A stretch of DNA of 46,403 nucleotides from Phycisphaerales bacterium (GCA_003597935.1 QZJT01000095.1:1-46403); one strand, 5' to 3'; shown: positions 1 to 8,765, numbered from the stretch's first letter. The notes: a model not told the origin generated them from the sequence alone. Made by a program: numbers and translations.

Positions 1-155
1 TCGCCTGCGGCGACGTGAAGCACAATGAGTTCATGCTCACCGCCGTGGTGGACAGCCTGACCCTCACCGTCTTCCGCGACGGCCGGGCCATCATCAAGGG
101 CACCAGGTCGCCGGAGGTGGCCCGTTCGGCCTACGCGAAGTACGTCGGTTGTTGA
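1..155 (+). CDS. ThiF/MoeB/HesA-like adenylyltransferase, C-terminal end (partial)
   Basis: Only the last 50 codons are present; the frame opens at base 3 and ends at TGA 153-155. The visible tail, with TVFRDGRAIIKGT followed by a helix and AKYVG, resembles the closing strand-turn-strand of E1-like adenylating enzymes (ThiF, MoeB, HesA), which activate the C-terminal glycine of a sulfur-carrier protein. The nucleotide-binding domain and the zinc cysteines lie outside the window, apart from a cysteine-glycine pair at the very start of the visible part that could be one of the zinc-binding cysteines. The subfamily cannot be assigned. The next gene is convergent and its stop lies 8 bases downstream, so this gene ends its transcription unit. 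The call rests on a short stretch and is moderate. Confidence 0.55.
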   Translation, partial: ACGDVKHNEFMLTAVVDSLTLTVFRDGRAIIKGTRSPEVARSAYAKYVGC

Positions 156-163
156 GTCAGGGG

Positions 164-1828
164 CTACGCCGTCGGGATGCACTTGCAACTGGTCGTGGTG
201 CGTTCGTCGGCGCGGGCCCAGGCGCGCTCGAACTGGTCCTTGACCTTCCGCGCCTCCTCGATGCTGCCCTGGCCCTCCAGCGCTCGGCTGAGGCCGTAGA
301 GCGACCAGCCGTTTCCGGGCCATTTCGCCAGGTCCTCGCGGTACACGCGCTCGGCGTCGGCGTAGCGCCCGGACTTGAGGTACACCGCACCGAGCGTGTG
401 GCGCACCGGCTGGAGCCACTGCGGTGGCTCGCCATAGGAGAGCGTGTCCTCCACCTCCGCGGCCTGCTCCAGCAACTCGGCGGCGCGGTCCCACTGGCCC
501 TGTTGCAGCGCGATCTCTCCGGCGATGAACCGCTCGCTGACCTCCAGAATCCGGTGTGTCGGGTCTTGGCCGAACACGCTTTCCTCCGGCACGGCTGCCC
601 TCGCCTGACGAAACGCCTCATACTCCCGCTCAGCGCCGGGGATGTCCTTCCGGGCGGCACACGCGATGGCGCGGTGGGCGCGCCACACGGCGGTCGTGAT
701 CGGCAGGCAAGTAGGCGGGGCAGTTTCCGTCAGAATGGCGTCCCAGCGCCCGAACCGCTTCTGCACGTCGTACACCGACGCCATCCACAGATCGAGGTAA
801 GGGGCGAGCGACTCCAGCGCTTCTGCCGGCAGGTCGGCCCACATCGCGCGGGCGGCCTTCATGGCCTCCTTCTCGCGGCCGCACATCATGGCGGCGTAGG
901 CCAGCATGTGGGCGTTGTGGACCATGTACATGTGCTGAATGCCCTGCTCGGGAGAGAGCTTGCGGTATTTGTCGTCGGAGCGCATCGCCTTCTCGTTCTG
1001 GACGATCGCCTCGTTCCAGCGGCCGGTCTTGACGTAGATGTGCGACGGCATGTGCAGAAGGTGTCCGCTGGCGGGCACGGCGTCGTTTAACCGCTCGGCC
1101 GCGACCAGGCCGCGATAGGGGTCGTCGCTGGGCTCGACCGCGTGAATGTAGAGGTGGCTCGCGCCGGGGTGCTGCGGGGCCAGCGCCATGACGCGCTCCA
1201 GCGTGGCGACGATGGTGGGCGTGTCCGCCGCCGGCTTGAAGTCGAGCGTGTAGAGCTTCCACGGCATCTGCACCATCAGCGACTCGGCATAGAGCGTGCC
1301 CACGTCCGGGTCGTTCGGCCAGGCCGCCCACACCTTCGCCATCGCTTCGGAGTAGGCCCGATCCAGGGAGGCTCGGTCCTGCGGCCAGGGGTTGGCGTAT
1401 CGGTGCTCCAGGGCTTCAATCAGGGCACGCTCGACCGGCGTGGTACGGTCGATTCGCGCCAGCGCTTCCTGTAGCGCGTCCCAGGCGGCAGCGGAACGGG
1501 CCTCGGTCATCACCGGGTCGTTGTAGTTCGGCCCCTCGGACAGCGCCGCGCCCCACCACGCCATGGCGCAGTCCGGATCGAGTTCCGCCGCCCGCCTGAA
1601 GGAGCGGATGGCCTCGTCGTGATTGAACGCGTAGTACCACGTCAGACCCTGCTCGAAATAGCGCTGCGCCTCCGCCGATCCGGTGGAAACGGTGCGGGCG
1701 TAAGGACCCATGTGGTCGAAAAGCTGGCCCCTCGAGTGGGAAACCTGCTTCGGGCCGCCGGTGGTGGCGCAGCCGGCGTATGCGACGAGGCTCGCCAGCG
1801 CGGCCAGGGCGCGGAATCGTATGGACAT
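164..1828 (-). CDS. TPR-repeat lipoprotein
   Basis: A 554-aa protein. The N-terminus is a short signal sequence ending in AYAGC, so Cys20 is the likely lipidation site; the tyrosine at -3 of the lipobox is slightly unusual. The rest is helical with tetratricopeptide-type repeats: one near residues 53-105 (YFEQGLTWYYAFNHDEAI), others around the middle, and a clear pair near the C-terminus (TLGAVYLKSGRYADAERVY). No catalytic domain is seen, so the protein probably works as a scaffold at the membrane. The start is well supported: AAGGAG lies 7 nt before the ATG at 1828. It is divergent from cydB across 214 bases and convergent with the gene before it. No partner can be named from context. Confidence 0.8.
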   Translation of the reverse strand: MSIRFRALAALASLVAYAGCATTGGPKQVSHSRGQLFDHMGPYARTVSTGSAEAQRYFEQGLTWYYAFNHDEAIRSFRRAAELDPDCAMAWWGAALSEGPNYNDPVMTEARSAAAWDALQEALARIDRTTPVERALIEALEHRYANPWPQDRASLDRAYSEAMAKVWAAWPNDPDVGTLYAESLMVQMPWKLYTLDFKPAADTPTIVATLERVMALAPQHPGASHLYIHAVEPSDDPYRGLVAAERLNDAVPASGHLLHMPSHIYVKTGRWNEAIVQNEKAMRSDDKYRKLSPEQGIQHMYMVHNAHMLAYAAMMCGREKEAMKAARAMWADLPAEALESLAPYLDLWMASVYDVQKRFGRWDAILTETAPPTCLPITTAVWRAHRAIACAARKDIPGAEREYEAFRQARAAVPEESVFGQDPTHRILEVSERFIAGEIALQQGQWDRAAELLEQAAEVEDTLSYGEPPQWLQPVRHTLGAVYLKSGRYADAERVYREDLAKWPGNGWSLYGLSRALEGQGSIEEARKVKDQFERAWARADERTTTSCKCIPTA

Positions 1829-2030
1829 GCTGTACTCCTTAGTCTTGGTGTGACGGACGGGTCCGAACTCCGAACGTTAGCAGGATAACGCCCGTCCGTC
1901 CCGGCGTCATCCACATGGCAGGGCGACATCGGCGCGATTCACTCACGCCCGGAAGAGATGGTCCCCGTTCCGCGGCCGGGGCGGCGGCGCCGTCGCCGCG
2001 GCCCGCCGTGCCGCCGCGCCCGGGCGGCGG

Positions 2031-2036
2031 TACAAT
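2031..2036 (+). promoter_or_regulatory. -10 box of cydB, predicted leaderless promoter
   Basis: TACAAT ends 6 nt before the GTG start of cydB, so transcription would begin at or next to the start codon. No Shine-Dalgarno sequence fits in this gap. The -35 position (GTGCCG at 2008-2013, 17-nt spacer) is a weak match. Confidence 0.45.
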
Positions 2037-2042
2037 GCCCCC

Positions 2043-3065
2043 GTGCAGGAGACGCTGGCGATCCTGTGGTTCGGCCTGCTGGGCGTGCTGCTGATGGGGT
2101 ACGTCGTGCTGGACGGGTTCGACCTGGGGGTGGGGATTCTCCATCCGCTGGCGCCGGGCGACCGGGAGCGGCGGGTGCTGATGAACTCGATCGGGCCGCT
2201 GTGGGACGGCAACGAGGTGTGGCTGGTGACCTTCGGCGGGGCCCTGTTCGCGGCCTTCCCCGTGGCCTACGCCACCGTCTTCAGCGCCTTCTATGGGCCG
2301 TTCACGCTGCTGCTGGTGGCGCTGATCTTCCGCGCGGTCAGCCTGGAGTTTCGCAGCAAGGTCAAAAACCCGGCCTGGCGCGGCGTGTGGGACTATGGCT
2401 TTTTCGGCGGGAGCCTGCTGGCGGCGTACCTTCTCGGCGCGGCCGGGGGGCGGACCATGCTCGGGATCCCACTCGATCAGGACCTGCGGGCGACGGTGGC
2501 CGTGCGCGACTGGGTCCACCCTCTGCCGCTGCTTTCCGGTGCGCTCACCGTTACGCTGTTCTGCCTGCACGGAGCGATCTTCCTGCTGCTGAAGACGGAG
2601 GGCGGCCTGGAGCGCGTCGTGCGCCGCTGGGCGTGGCGGTCGTACGGGGCGTTCGTGGCCTGCTACGTCGCCTGCACCGCCTACGTCGTCGCGGCCGTGC
2701 CGCGGGCCACCGAGAACTTCGCCATCCATCCGTGGTTCTGGATCGTGCCGGCGCTGAACCTCCTGGCGATCGCGAACATTCCGCGAGCCCTGCGCGGCGG
2801 CTCGCCCCGCTACGCTTTCTTCAGCTCCGCGGCCACCATCCTCGCCCTGGCGTTCCTCTTCGCGGTGGCGATGTTCCCGAACCTGGTCGTCTCACGGACC
2901 AACGCCGCCTGGAGCGTCACCATCTTCAACGGCTGCTCGTCGGAGAAGACGCTCGGCATCATGCTCGTCATTGCGCTGATCGGCATGCCCTTCGTCATCG
3001 CCTACACGACCGTGGTCTACTGGGTCTTCCGCGGCAAGGTGAAGCTCGACGAGTCGAGCTACTGA
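2043..3065 (+). CDS. cydB: cytochrome bd ubiquinol oxidase subunit II
   Basis: 340 aa, a normal length for CydB, the smaller integral membrane subunit of the bd-type quinol oxidase that reduces oxygen without pumping protons. Family hallmarks are visible: the N-terminal helix with GYVVLDGFDLGVG, then SIGPLWDGNEVWLVTFGG, ALIFRAVSLEFRSK, and a late NAAWSVTIFNG segment, with eight or nine hydrophobic helices between them. The start is GTG 2043, chosen because it gives the canonical N-terminus and sits 6 nt after a TACAAT box. CydA, which carries the haems, is normally the adjacent upstream gene; here the upstream neighbour is a divergent TPR lipoprotein and nothing downstream resembles CydA. The partner must be encoded elsewhere, or the subunit has been separated by rearrangement. 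Confidence 0.93.
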   Translation: MQETLAILWFGLLGVLLMGYVVLDGFDLGVGILHPLAPGDRERRVLMNSIGPLWDGNEVWLVTFGGALFAAFPVAYATVFSAFYGPFTLLLVALIFRAVSLEFRSKVKNPAWRGVWDYGFFGGSLLAAYLLGAAGGRTMLGIPLDQDLRATVAVRDWVHPLPLLSGALTVTLFCLHGAIFLLLKTEGGLERVVRRWAWRSYGAFVACYVACTAYVVAAVPRATENFAIHPWFWIVPALNLLAIANIPRALRGGSPRYAFFSSAATILALAFLFAVAMFPNLVVSRTNAAWSVTIFNGCSSEKTLGIMLVIALIGMPFVIAYTTVVYWVFRGKVKLDESSY

Positions 3066-3074
3066 TCGCGCAAA

Positions 3075-3101
3075 GCAGGCGGGCAGCGGATCGCCGCCTG
3101 C
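3075..3101 (+). terminator. hairpin after cydB, possible terminator without U-tract
   Basis: GCAGGCGG at 3075-3082 pairs perfectly with CCGCCTGC at 3094-3101 across an 11-nt loop, 9 nt after the cydB stop codon. No T-run follows, so intrinsic termination is only possible, not shown. Confidence 0.35.
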
Positions 3102-3320
3102 CTCAGTCGGGCAGGAGCACAGCGGGAACCGGCGACGGTCGGGAAGCGGGCCACACCGACCCAGGGGTCGGTCGTGACGAACTGTGCATGCTCCGGTCTT
3201 CAGCCGCGAATGCGGCTCACGGGCTGTAGCCGCCGCTACGTCCCCTCGGCCGCTGCGCGCGGCACCACGGATCGCGGTCTTCGTCCACGTGAGGGTGCGC
3301 TCGCAGTCAGCGCCTCGGGT

Positions 3321-3483
3321 GGATTCTATGGTTTTGCCTGGAGTTCATTGTTCGCCTGCAGTCCGATCGTCGTGCGAGTTCTGCGATCTGTCTGGAGTTC
3401 ACATTCTCCGCCCGCAGTCCGATCTTCGCGCGGATTCTATGGTTTATCCGGAGTTCATTCTTCGCCCGTAGGGCGGCAGAACC
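3321..3483. repeat. three-copy degenerate repeat, about 55 bp unit (family A)
   Basis: Copies start at 3321, 3376 and 3432. Copies 1 and 3 begin GGATTCTATGGTTT; all three share GGAGTTCA about 18-22 nt into the unit, and copies 1 and 2 end with GCAGTCCGATC. No gene is recognised on either strand here. This is the first of three repeat families that fill the 779-base gap after cydB. Confidence 0.75.
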
Positions 3484-3675
3484 GAAAAGGCAGCCATGCA
3501 CCAAGGGCTGAAGGCACTGGCTCCCATCGTGCGTCTTGCGGGCGGCAGAACAGACAAAGGGAACCACGCATCGGTGGTTGAAGCCCGTGGCTACGATCGT
3601 GCGCCCTACGGGCCGCAAAGTGGAAAAAGAGAACCACACATCAAGGGCTGAAGCTCTTGGCCGAGATTCGCGCGG
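3471..3675. repeat. three-copy degenerate repeat, about 70 bp unit (family B)
   Basis: Copies start at 3471, 3540 and 3610. Each opens with a version of GGGCGGCAGAAC (third copy GGGCCGCAAAG), then an A-rich stretch, then CCA.GCATC, GGCTGAAG and GGCTAC.ATCGTGCG motifs. The spacing is 69 and 70 bases. The unit includes a GGGCTGAAGC core similar to the GC-rich hairpins at 38821 and 25.8-26.0 kb. Confidence 0.75.
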
Positions 3676-3830
3676 ACTTCATTGTGGCTACGGGCGCACC
3701 GACGATTGGCACGGCGTGATGCTGCACCGGACTTCCTTGTGGCTACGGGTGTACCGACTATTGGTACGGCGTGTTGTGACCGCGGCGCCGGACTTCACTG
3801 TGGCTACCAGTATACCTCCGGGAGCGCCCC
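3673..3830. repeat. three-copy degenerate repeat, about 55-61 bp unit (family C)
   Basis: Copies start at 3673, 3728 and 3789. Each opens with CGGACTTC, then TGTGGCTAC. The first two continue with ACCGAC.ATTGG.ACGGCGTG; the third is cut short, 15 bases before the stop codon of the M14/S9 gene. No coding sequence is supported. Confidence 0.75.
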
Positions 3831-3844
3831 GCCCGGATACAACC

Positions 3845-6800
3845 TCACTCGCTTTCCCCTTCCCCGGCGGGAGTTCTCCCATTCTCGGCGCCGACGCGCA
3901 TCGTGCGTCGAATGAAATCGTATTGCAGGTCGCGGAAGTGGGACGAAAAAACGCCGTGGCGGAAGGTGGGGTAGATCATCATCTCGAAGTCTTTGTTGGC
4001 TTCCTGCAGCGCTCGGGCGAGCTGGAGGGTGTTCTGGAGGTGGACGTTGTCGTCCATGCTGCCGTGGACCAGCAGCAGGCGGCCGTGCAGATTGGCGGCC
4101 GCGTCCACCACCGACGACGCTTTGTAGCCCTCCGGGTTGTTCTGCGGCGTGTCCATGTAGCGCTCCGTGTAGATGGTGTCGTAGTTGCGCCAGTCGGTCA
4201 CGGGCGCGCCGGCGATCCCCGCGGCGAAGAGCTTGCTGTGCGTGAGAGCGTAAGCGGTCATGTAGCCACCGTAGCTGTACCCCTGCATGCCGATCCGCTC
4301 GCGGTCGACCCATGGGTGGGCCGCCAGCCACTCGACGGCGTCGGAGAGGTCCTCCATCTCCGTGACCCCCAGCTTGCGGTAGGCCGCCCAGGCGGAGCGC
4401 GCCCCCTTGCCGCTGGCGGCCCGCGGGTCGACGTGAAAGACCACGACGCCCAGTTGCGCCAGCATCTGGTCCCAGGTGTTGAACGCCCGCCAGGAATCGC
4501 TGATGACCGGTGCGTGCGGACCGGCGTAGGTCTGAAGCCATACCGGATACCGCCGGTCGGGCGAGAAGTCCGGCGGATAGAGCAGGCTTCCGTGCAACAC
4601 GAACCCGTCCCGCGCCGGGATCTGCACGTATTCGAACCGTCCGCGCCGCCAGCGCGCCAGCGCCGCCAGCGGGTCCCATTCGATGGTCCGCACGTTTTCC
4701 CCGGTTGCCCGCCGCAACCGCACCACCGGCGGCGTGTCGTGGCTGCTGAACGTGTCAACGAAATAGGAGCCGGTGGGGCTGAACTCGATGCGGTGACTGC
4801 CGTCCTCCGGCGTCAGCCGCTCGATGCCGGAACTGTCCAGCCGGGCGCGATAGAGGTTGGAGGCGATCGCGCTGTCGCGCGTGCCGGCGAAGTAGACCCA
4901 GCCGCCGGCTTCGTCGACGTGCTCCAGCGATCGCACCTCCCAGTCGCCGGACGTCACCGGACCGACCAACACGCCAGCGGCCGTATAGCGGTAGAGATGC
5001 TTGAAGCCCGACCGTTCGCTGGTCAGGAGAAACCCGCCGTCCTTCAGAAACGTCGGATCGCCGGGGCTTTCGATCCACGCCTCGGTGGCATCGCGGAAGA
5101 GCGTCCTGCCGGCGCCGCCGGTGACCGGGACGGTATTGAAATCGAGCCACGTCTGCTGGCGGTTCTGGGCGTAGTAGATCACTTCCGAGCCGTCCGGCCG
5201 CCACGAAATGTGTGACACGAGCAGCGACGCCGGGTCGTAAGCGCTGAGGTCCGCCCACACCGGCTCGCCCCCCTCCAGGGCGACGATGCCGACGCGCACG
5301 GTCGGGTTCGGATCGCCGGCTTTGGGATACCGCGTCTGTTCGTTCTCCTGCCGGGGGGGCATGTGGTCGATGACGGTGAACTGACCCACCGGCGAGTCGT
5401 CGAGCTGGAGGAACGCGACGTGCGTCGACGCGGGGCTCCACCAGTAGGACTTCCACGACCGGTTGAAGAGTTCTTCATAGTACACCCAGTCCGCCCGGCC
5501 GTTGCGGACAATCGTATTGCCGCCGGTGGTCAGCGTGCGTTCGGTCTGCGTCGCCAGATCGACCGCGTACAGGTCGAACTCTCGGGAATAGGCGACCCAC
5601 TTTCCGTCAGGGCTGAAGGTCGCGTCCTGCTCGGGCGAACCGGGCGTGCGGGTCAGCCGCGCCGCCCAGCTTCCGTCGAGTCTGGCGGCATAGAGGTCGT
5701 TGTTGTGCTCGAACAGGGCGGTGGTTTCGTCCTCGGTCATCTCGAACGACCGGCTCTGCGCCAGACGCCGAGCCCGTGACGGATCCATGCCCTCGAGTGC
5801 CGTCAGCGTTTCGGTCAGCTTGTCCGCGTCGACGAACGGCTCGACCCGGCCGGACTCGGCGTGGACCTTTACGTACTGGTTTCCCTTGATCCGCAGGTAG
5901 TGCTCTCCATCGTCCAGCCATCGGAACCCTGCCACCGACGCCCCTCGGGTCTGCGGCCGCGGCCCCCCCCCATACAGCGTCTCGTAGGTGAACTCGTGCG
6001 CGGGGCCGCCGTCATCCCCCAGCCACGCAGGGCCGTAGGACAGATTCGCGGCCGCCGGCAGCCGCGCCACCGGGAACTCGCCGCCCTCGCCGAGCGCGGA
6101 ATCGAAGAAGCCCCAGGTCGCCAGGCCGTCCTCCGATTGCGGCTCCAGCAGGTAGACGGCCAGCGTCCCCAGCGGCTGGCCCGTGCGCACCAGGAACGTC
6201 CCGGCCGTGGCCCGCCGCACGTCCGTCTGCGGCTCGACCTCTACCGAGCACAGGTGATGACCCTGAAAGGTGCGCTCGGACCGGTGTATCTTCGTGATGC
6301 GATACGTCCCGAGGTCGAGGTCGATGTCCTCGCGCAGCTCGTCTACGGCGATGCCGTGCTGATGGAGCTTCTCGGCCACCGTCACCTGTTCCGCGGGAAC
6401 CAGATACGCGAACGGACGCGGGACGCTCAGCGTGGGGGCGTAGCGCAGAAAGTGCTCGACTTCGTAATCCTTCTCGACGCCGGTGGAGACGAAGTGCCGC
6501 TTCTCCGCCTCCTCGACGAAACCCCTGATGACGATCTTCCCCTCGGACGCCACCGTGTCGTTGCGCAGCGGCACCCGATCGTCGCCGGCGGGGCGTTCGC
6601 CGCGGCGGACGGTTTCCGCATCCGCCTCGCGGATCATGGCGGCAATCTGCGTCCGGTTCTGCGCCGCGGTTTCAAAGCAGAGCCGCACGAAGTCACGGGT
6701 CGACAGGACGCGGTCCCGGTAGGAGGCGTAGGCGTAGGCTTCAGTCAGGATCGACAGCCGGTTGCGCAGGCCGAAGTAGGGCGTGCTGTAGCGGCCGGTG

Positions 6801-7663
6801 GCCGGGTACGACACGTGCCACATCGTGTGCTCGCGGTCGAAGTTGCCGTAGTAGAACGAGTCGTAGCCGCACTCCTCCATCAGCCGGCGTCGCACCTGCG
6901 GCAGCAGGGTGTCATGGGTATACGAGAGCAGCGCCGCGTTTCCGGCCGGGTTGCGGGCGCCGTCGTAGGTCATGGTGTAGCGGTGGTTCGAGCCGTTGGT
7001 GGTGTGCGTGTCGATCACCAGGGCCGGGTCCCACTCGGTCACGAAGCGGATCAGCGCTCGGGCCTCGGGGCTGTCCAGCTTGATGAAGTCGCGGTTGAGG
7101 TCGAGGTCCTGAGCGTTGTGGCGCTGCCCCATGCCCTCTTCCGGTCCGTTCTGGCCCGGGCGGTTGTCCCTGGAGACGCGCTCGTTGCCGTCGGCGTTGT
7201 AGATGGGGGCGATCAGGATCACCAGATCGCGCAGGAGCGGGTGCCGCGGCGTCAGGCCGATCTGGCGGGCCAGCATGAGCAGTCCTTCCTTGCCGCACAC
7301 TTCCCCCGCGTGGATGTCGCCGAAGGCGAAGACGACCAGCCGATCCTTGCGGTTCAGTTCGCCCGGTCGCGTCACCGGCGGATCGGCCAGAATCAGCACC
7401 GGGATGTCGCGCTCCTCGAAGGTCCTGCCCAGGCTGACCAGCGCCGTCGTGTCCGACAGCTCGTCGAGCCGGCGACAGAAGTCCATGACCTCGTCGTAGC
7501 GGGCGGTGGCCTTGAAGTCGCTCGATTCGGCCACAGTGGGAAGTGCCTGTGCCAGGGCGGCCGGATCCGCTGGGGCGGCAGTCGGCGATGACGCCGTCGC
7601 GTCCGTCGGCGCCGGGGGCGTTTGCAGCAACAAAAGACCGGCGAGAACCAGCGCACCTGCCAT
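3845..7663 (-). CDS. secreted fusion of M14 zinc carboxypeptidase and S9B dipeptidyl-peptidase IV-like serine peptidase
   Basis: 1272 aa from ATG 7663, chosen because it gives a hydrophobic signal peptide (MAGALVLAGLLLLQ) and has CGGAG 7 nt upstream. Residues about 55-350 are an M14 metallocarboxypeptidase-like domain with the zinc ligands HAGE (His118, Glu121) and DTH (His220), and a candidate catalytic glutamate in LTEAY (Glu308). A linker follows to about 555. From about 560 to 1000 comes a DPP-IV-type beta-propeller (KSYWWSP, DDSPVGQFTVIDHMP, YPKAGDPNP), then an alpha/beta-hydrolase peptidase with GYSYGGY (Ser1130), HGSMDDNVH (Asp1204) and FRHG (His1236). Both active sites look complete. 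The product is probably exported and degrades peptides, with one domain acting as an exopeptidase at each end; the cleavage preference is inference. It stands alone between non-coding stretches. Confidence 0.9.
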   Translation of the reverse strand: MAGALVLAGLLLLQTPPAPTDATASSPTAAPADPAALAQALPTVAESSDFKATARYDEVMDFCRRLDELSDTTALVSLGRTFEERDIPVLILADPPVTRPGELNRKDRLVVFAFGDIHAGEVCGKEGLLMLARQIGLTPRHPLLRDLVILIAPIYNADGNERVSRDNRPGQNGPEEGMGQRHNAQDLDLNRDFIKLDSPEARALIRFVTEWDPALVIDTHTTNGSNHRYTMTYDGARNPAGNAALLSYTHDTLLPQVRRRLMEECGYDSFYYGNFDREHTMWHVSYPATGRYSTPYFGLRNRLSILTEAYAYASYRDRVLSTRDFVRLCFETAAQNRTQIAAMIREADAETVRRGERPAGDDRVPLRNDTVASEGKIVIRGFVEEAEKRHFVSTGVEKDYEVEHFLRYAPTLSVPRPFAYLVPAEQVTVAEKLHQHGIAVDELREDIDLDLGTYRITKIHRSERTFQGHHLCSVEVEPQTDVRRATAGTFLVRTGQPLGTLAVYLLEPQSEDGLATWGFFDSALGEGGEFPVARLPAAANLSYGPAWLGDDGGPAHEFTYETLYGGGPRPQTRGASVAGFRWLDDGEHYLRIKGNQYVKVHAESGRVEPFVDADKLTETLTALEGMDPSRARRLAQSRSFEMTEDETTALFEHNNDLYAARLDGSWAARLTRTPGSPEQDATFSPDGKWVAYSREFDLYAVDLATQTERTLTTGGNTIVRNGRADWVYYEELFNRSWKSYWWSPASTHVAFLQLDDSPVGQFTVIDHMPPRQENEQTRYPKAGDPNPTVRVGIVALEGGEPVWADLSAYDPASLLVSHISWRPDGSEVIYYAQNRQQTWLDFNTVPVTGGAGRTLFRDATEAWIESPGDPTFLKDGGFLLTSERSGFKHLYRYTAAGVLVGPVTSGDWEVRSLEHVDEAGGWVYFAGTRDSAIASNLYRARLDSSGIERLTPEDGSHRIEFSPTGSYFVDTFSSHDTPPVVRLRRATGENVRTIEWDPLAALARWRRGRFEYVQIPARDGFVLHGSLLYPPDFSPDRRYPVWLQTYAGPHAPVISDSWRAFNTWDQMLAQLGVVVFHVDPRAASGKGARSAWAAYRKLGVTEMEDLSDAVEWLAAHPWVDRERIGMQGYSYGGYMTAYALTHSKLFAAGIAGAPVTDWRNYDTIYTERYMDTPQNNPEGYKASSVVDAAANLHGRLLLVHGSMDDNVHLQNTLQLARALQEANKDFEMMIYPTFRHGVFSSHFRDLQYDFIRRTMRVGAENGRTPAGEGESE

Positions 7664-8174
7664 GATGAACTCCGGGGTTCGGTCCGTTGTCCCAGTGTCG
7701 CCGCGGCGCGGCCCGGACCCGTCCGAGCGGCAGGGCGATGCGTGCGTTGGCATCGCTTCACCCACCACGGCGCGGTACGGGGCGCGTGTCAGCCCGGGCG
7801 TCTGCACGTGTGTGGACAGCGTACCGTGTTCGCCCCGACCGGCAATCGCACAGCCGGGATTCGGGGGTCCGGGGGGGCCGCGGAACGACCCGGCAACCCA
7901 GCCGTCGGGCGGGAACACCGTCGGCGCTTCTGGACGAAGCGCGCGGCTTCAGCCCGCGCGGAGGTTCGGCATGGACGGCGTGTCCAGATTGGTCCAGCGG
8001 TTTCCACAGGCAGCGTGCCGGCGTCGTCCTCCCCGGAAGTGGCCGACACGCTCTGCCATGCCCCTCGGCGCGCGGCCCGACCGGGCCGCGCAGGCGTCGC
8101 CAGGGAACGTGGGCGCCATGACCGTGCGGGCTGCCGCGGGCGCCTCGCTTTCTTCCCCCGCTCGCAGCGCCATC
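7664..8174. other. 511-base gap with a GC-rich palindrome, no gene seen
   Basis: No reading frame here has a recognisable product. It contains one imperfect GC-rich hairpin at 7939-7961 (GCGCGGCTTCAGCCCGCGC core), of the same type as 38821-38848 and the hairpins at 25.8-26.0 kb. The first bases hold the Shine-Dalgarno region of the M14/S9 gene on the minus strand; the last lie just before the -10 box of the gamma-CA-like gene. Confidence 0.5.
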
Positions 8175-8180
8175 TACAAT
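8175..8180 (+). promoter_or_regulatory. -10 box of the gamma-CA-like gene, predicted leaderless promoter
   Basis: TACAAT ends 7 nt before ATG 8188. This is the same spacing as at cydB, the pseudopilin and endonuclease V. No convincing -35 hexamer or ribosome binding site is visible. Confidence 0.4.
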
Positions 8181-8187
8181 GCGGGGC

Positions 8188-8720
8188 ATGAACGAAGAGT
8201 CGATCCAACCTCGCGTCGGAAGGGGTGTCTATCTGGCGGAGACGGCCTACGTCGGCGGCGACGTGACCATCGGTGACGCGTGTACCATCATGCACCACGT
8301 CGTGATCCGCGGCGACGTGGCGGCCATACGCATCGGCAACCGCGTCAACGTCCAGGACGGCGCGGTCATCCACACCGAGACCGGCGTGCCGCTGGACATC
8401 GGCGATGACGTGGTGATCGGCCACCGGGCGGTGGTGCATTGCCGCCGCGTCGGCCGTGGCGCGCTGATCGGCATCGGGGCGATTGTGCTGGATCAATGCG
8501 ACGTGGGCGAAGGCGCGATCGTGGCGGCTGGGGCGGTGGTGCCGCCGGGGATGGTCGTGCCGCCCGGCAAGATGGCGATGGGCGTACCCGCCGCGTCGTT
8601 CGTGATGTCACAGAGCCGGAACGAGCCTACACGGGCACGATCGTGGATCGCTACATCGACTTGGCCGCCCGCCACGCGAGCGGCGGCTACCCGAATATCT
8701 GCCGCCGCTTGAGCGAATAG
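8188..8720 (+). pseudogene. gamma-carbonic anhydrase-like hexapeptide-repeat protein, frameshifted near base 8592
   Basis: Left-handed beta-helix of the gamma-carbonic anhydrase/YrdA group, with NVQDGAVIHTE, IGDDVVIGHRAVVH and the three candidate metal ligands His62, His79 and His84. The first frame reads correctly to GVPA at about residue 135 and then turns into unrelated sequence ending at 8712. In the frame that is one base back, the expected C-terminal helix appears at once (RVVRDVTEPERAYTG, then IVDRYIDLAARHASGG) and ends at TAG 8718-8720. Losing one C in the run at 8587-8592 explains this. It is either a true single-base deletion or a sequencing error; the beta-helix and metal site are intact, so function may survive. 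ATG 8188 is preferred because of the -10 box position; ATG 8179 is an in-frame alternative. It stands alone. Confidence 0.8.
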
Positions 8721-8746
8721 CCTCCGGAGTGTGGCACGGAGTGTGG

Positions 8747-8765
8747 CACCGGCATTCTGCCGGTG
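8747..8765 (+). terminator. compact hairpin after the gamma-CA-like gene
   Basis: CACCGGCA and TGCCGGTG form a perfect 8-bp stem with a 3-nt loop, 26 nt after the stop. No T-tract follows. It could be a terminator or a copy of a dispersed palindromic repeat. Confidence 0.4.

Noticed and set aside
3536..7591. Two long plus-strand open frames opposite the M14/S9 peptidase gene
   Set aside because: Both lack domain similarity and mirror the codon structure of the real gene on the other strand.
7664..7918. N-terminal extension of the M14/S9 protein to base 7918
   Set aside because: It has no similarity, covers a non-coding palindrome region nearby, and would bury the signal peptide that begins at the ATG at 7663.
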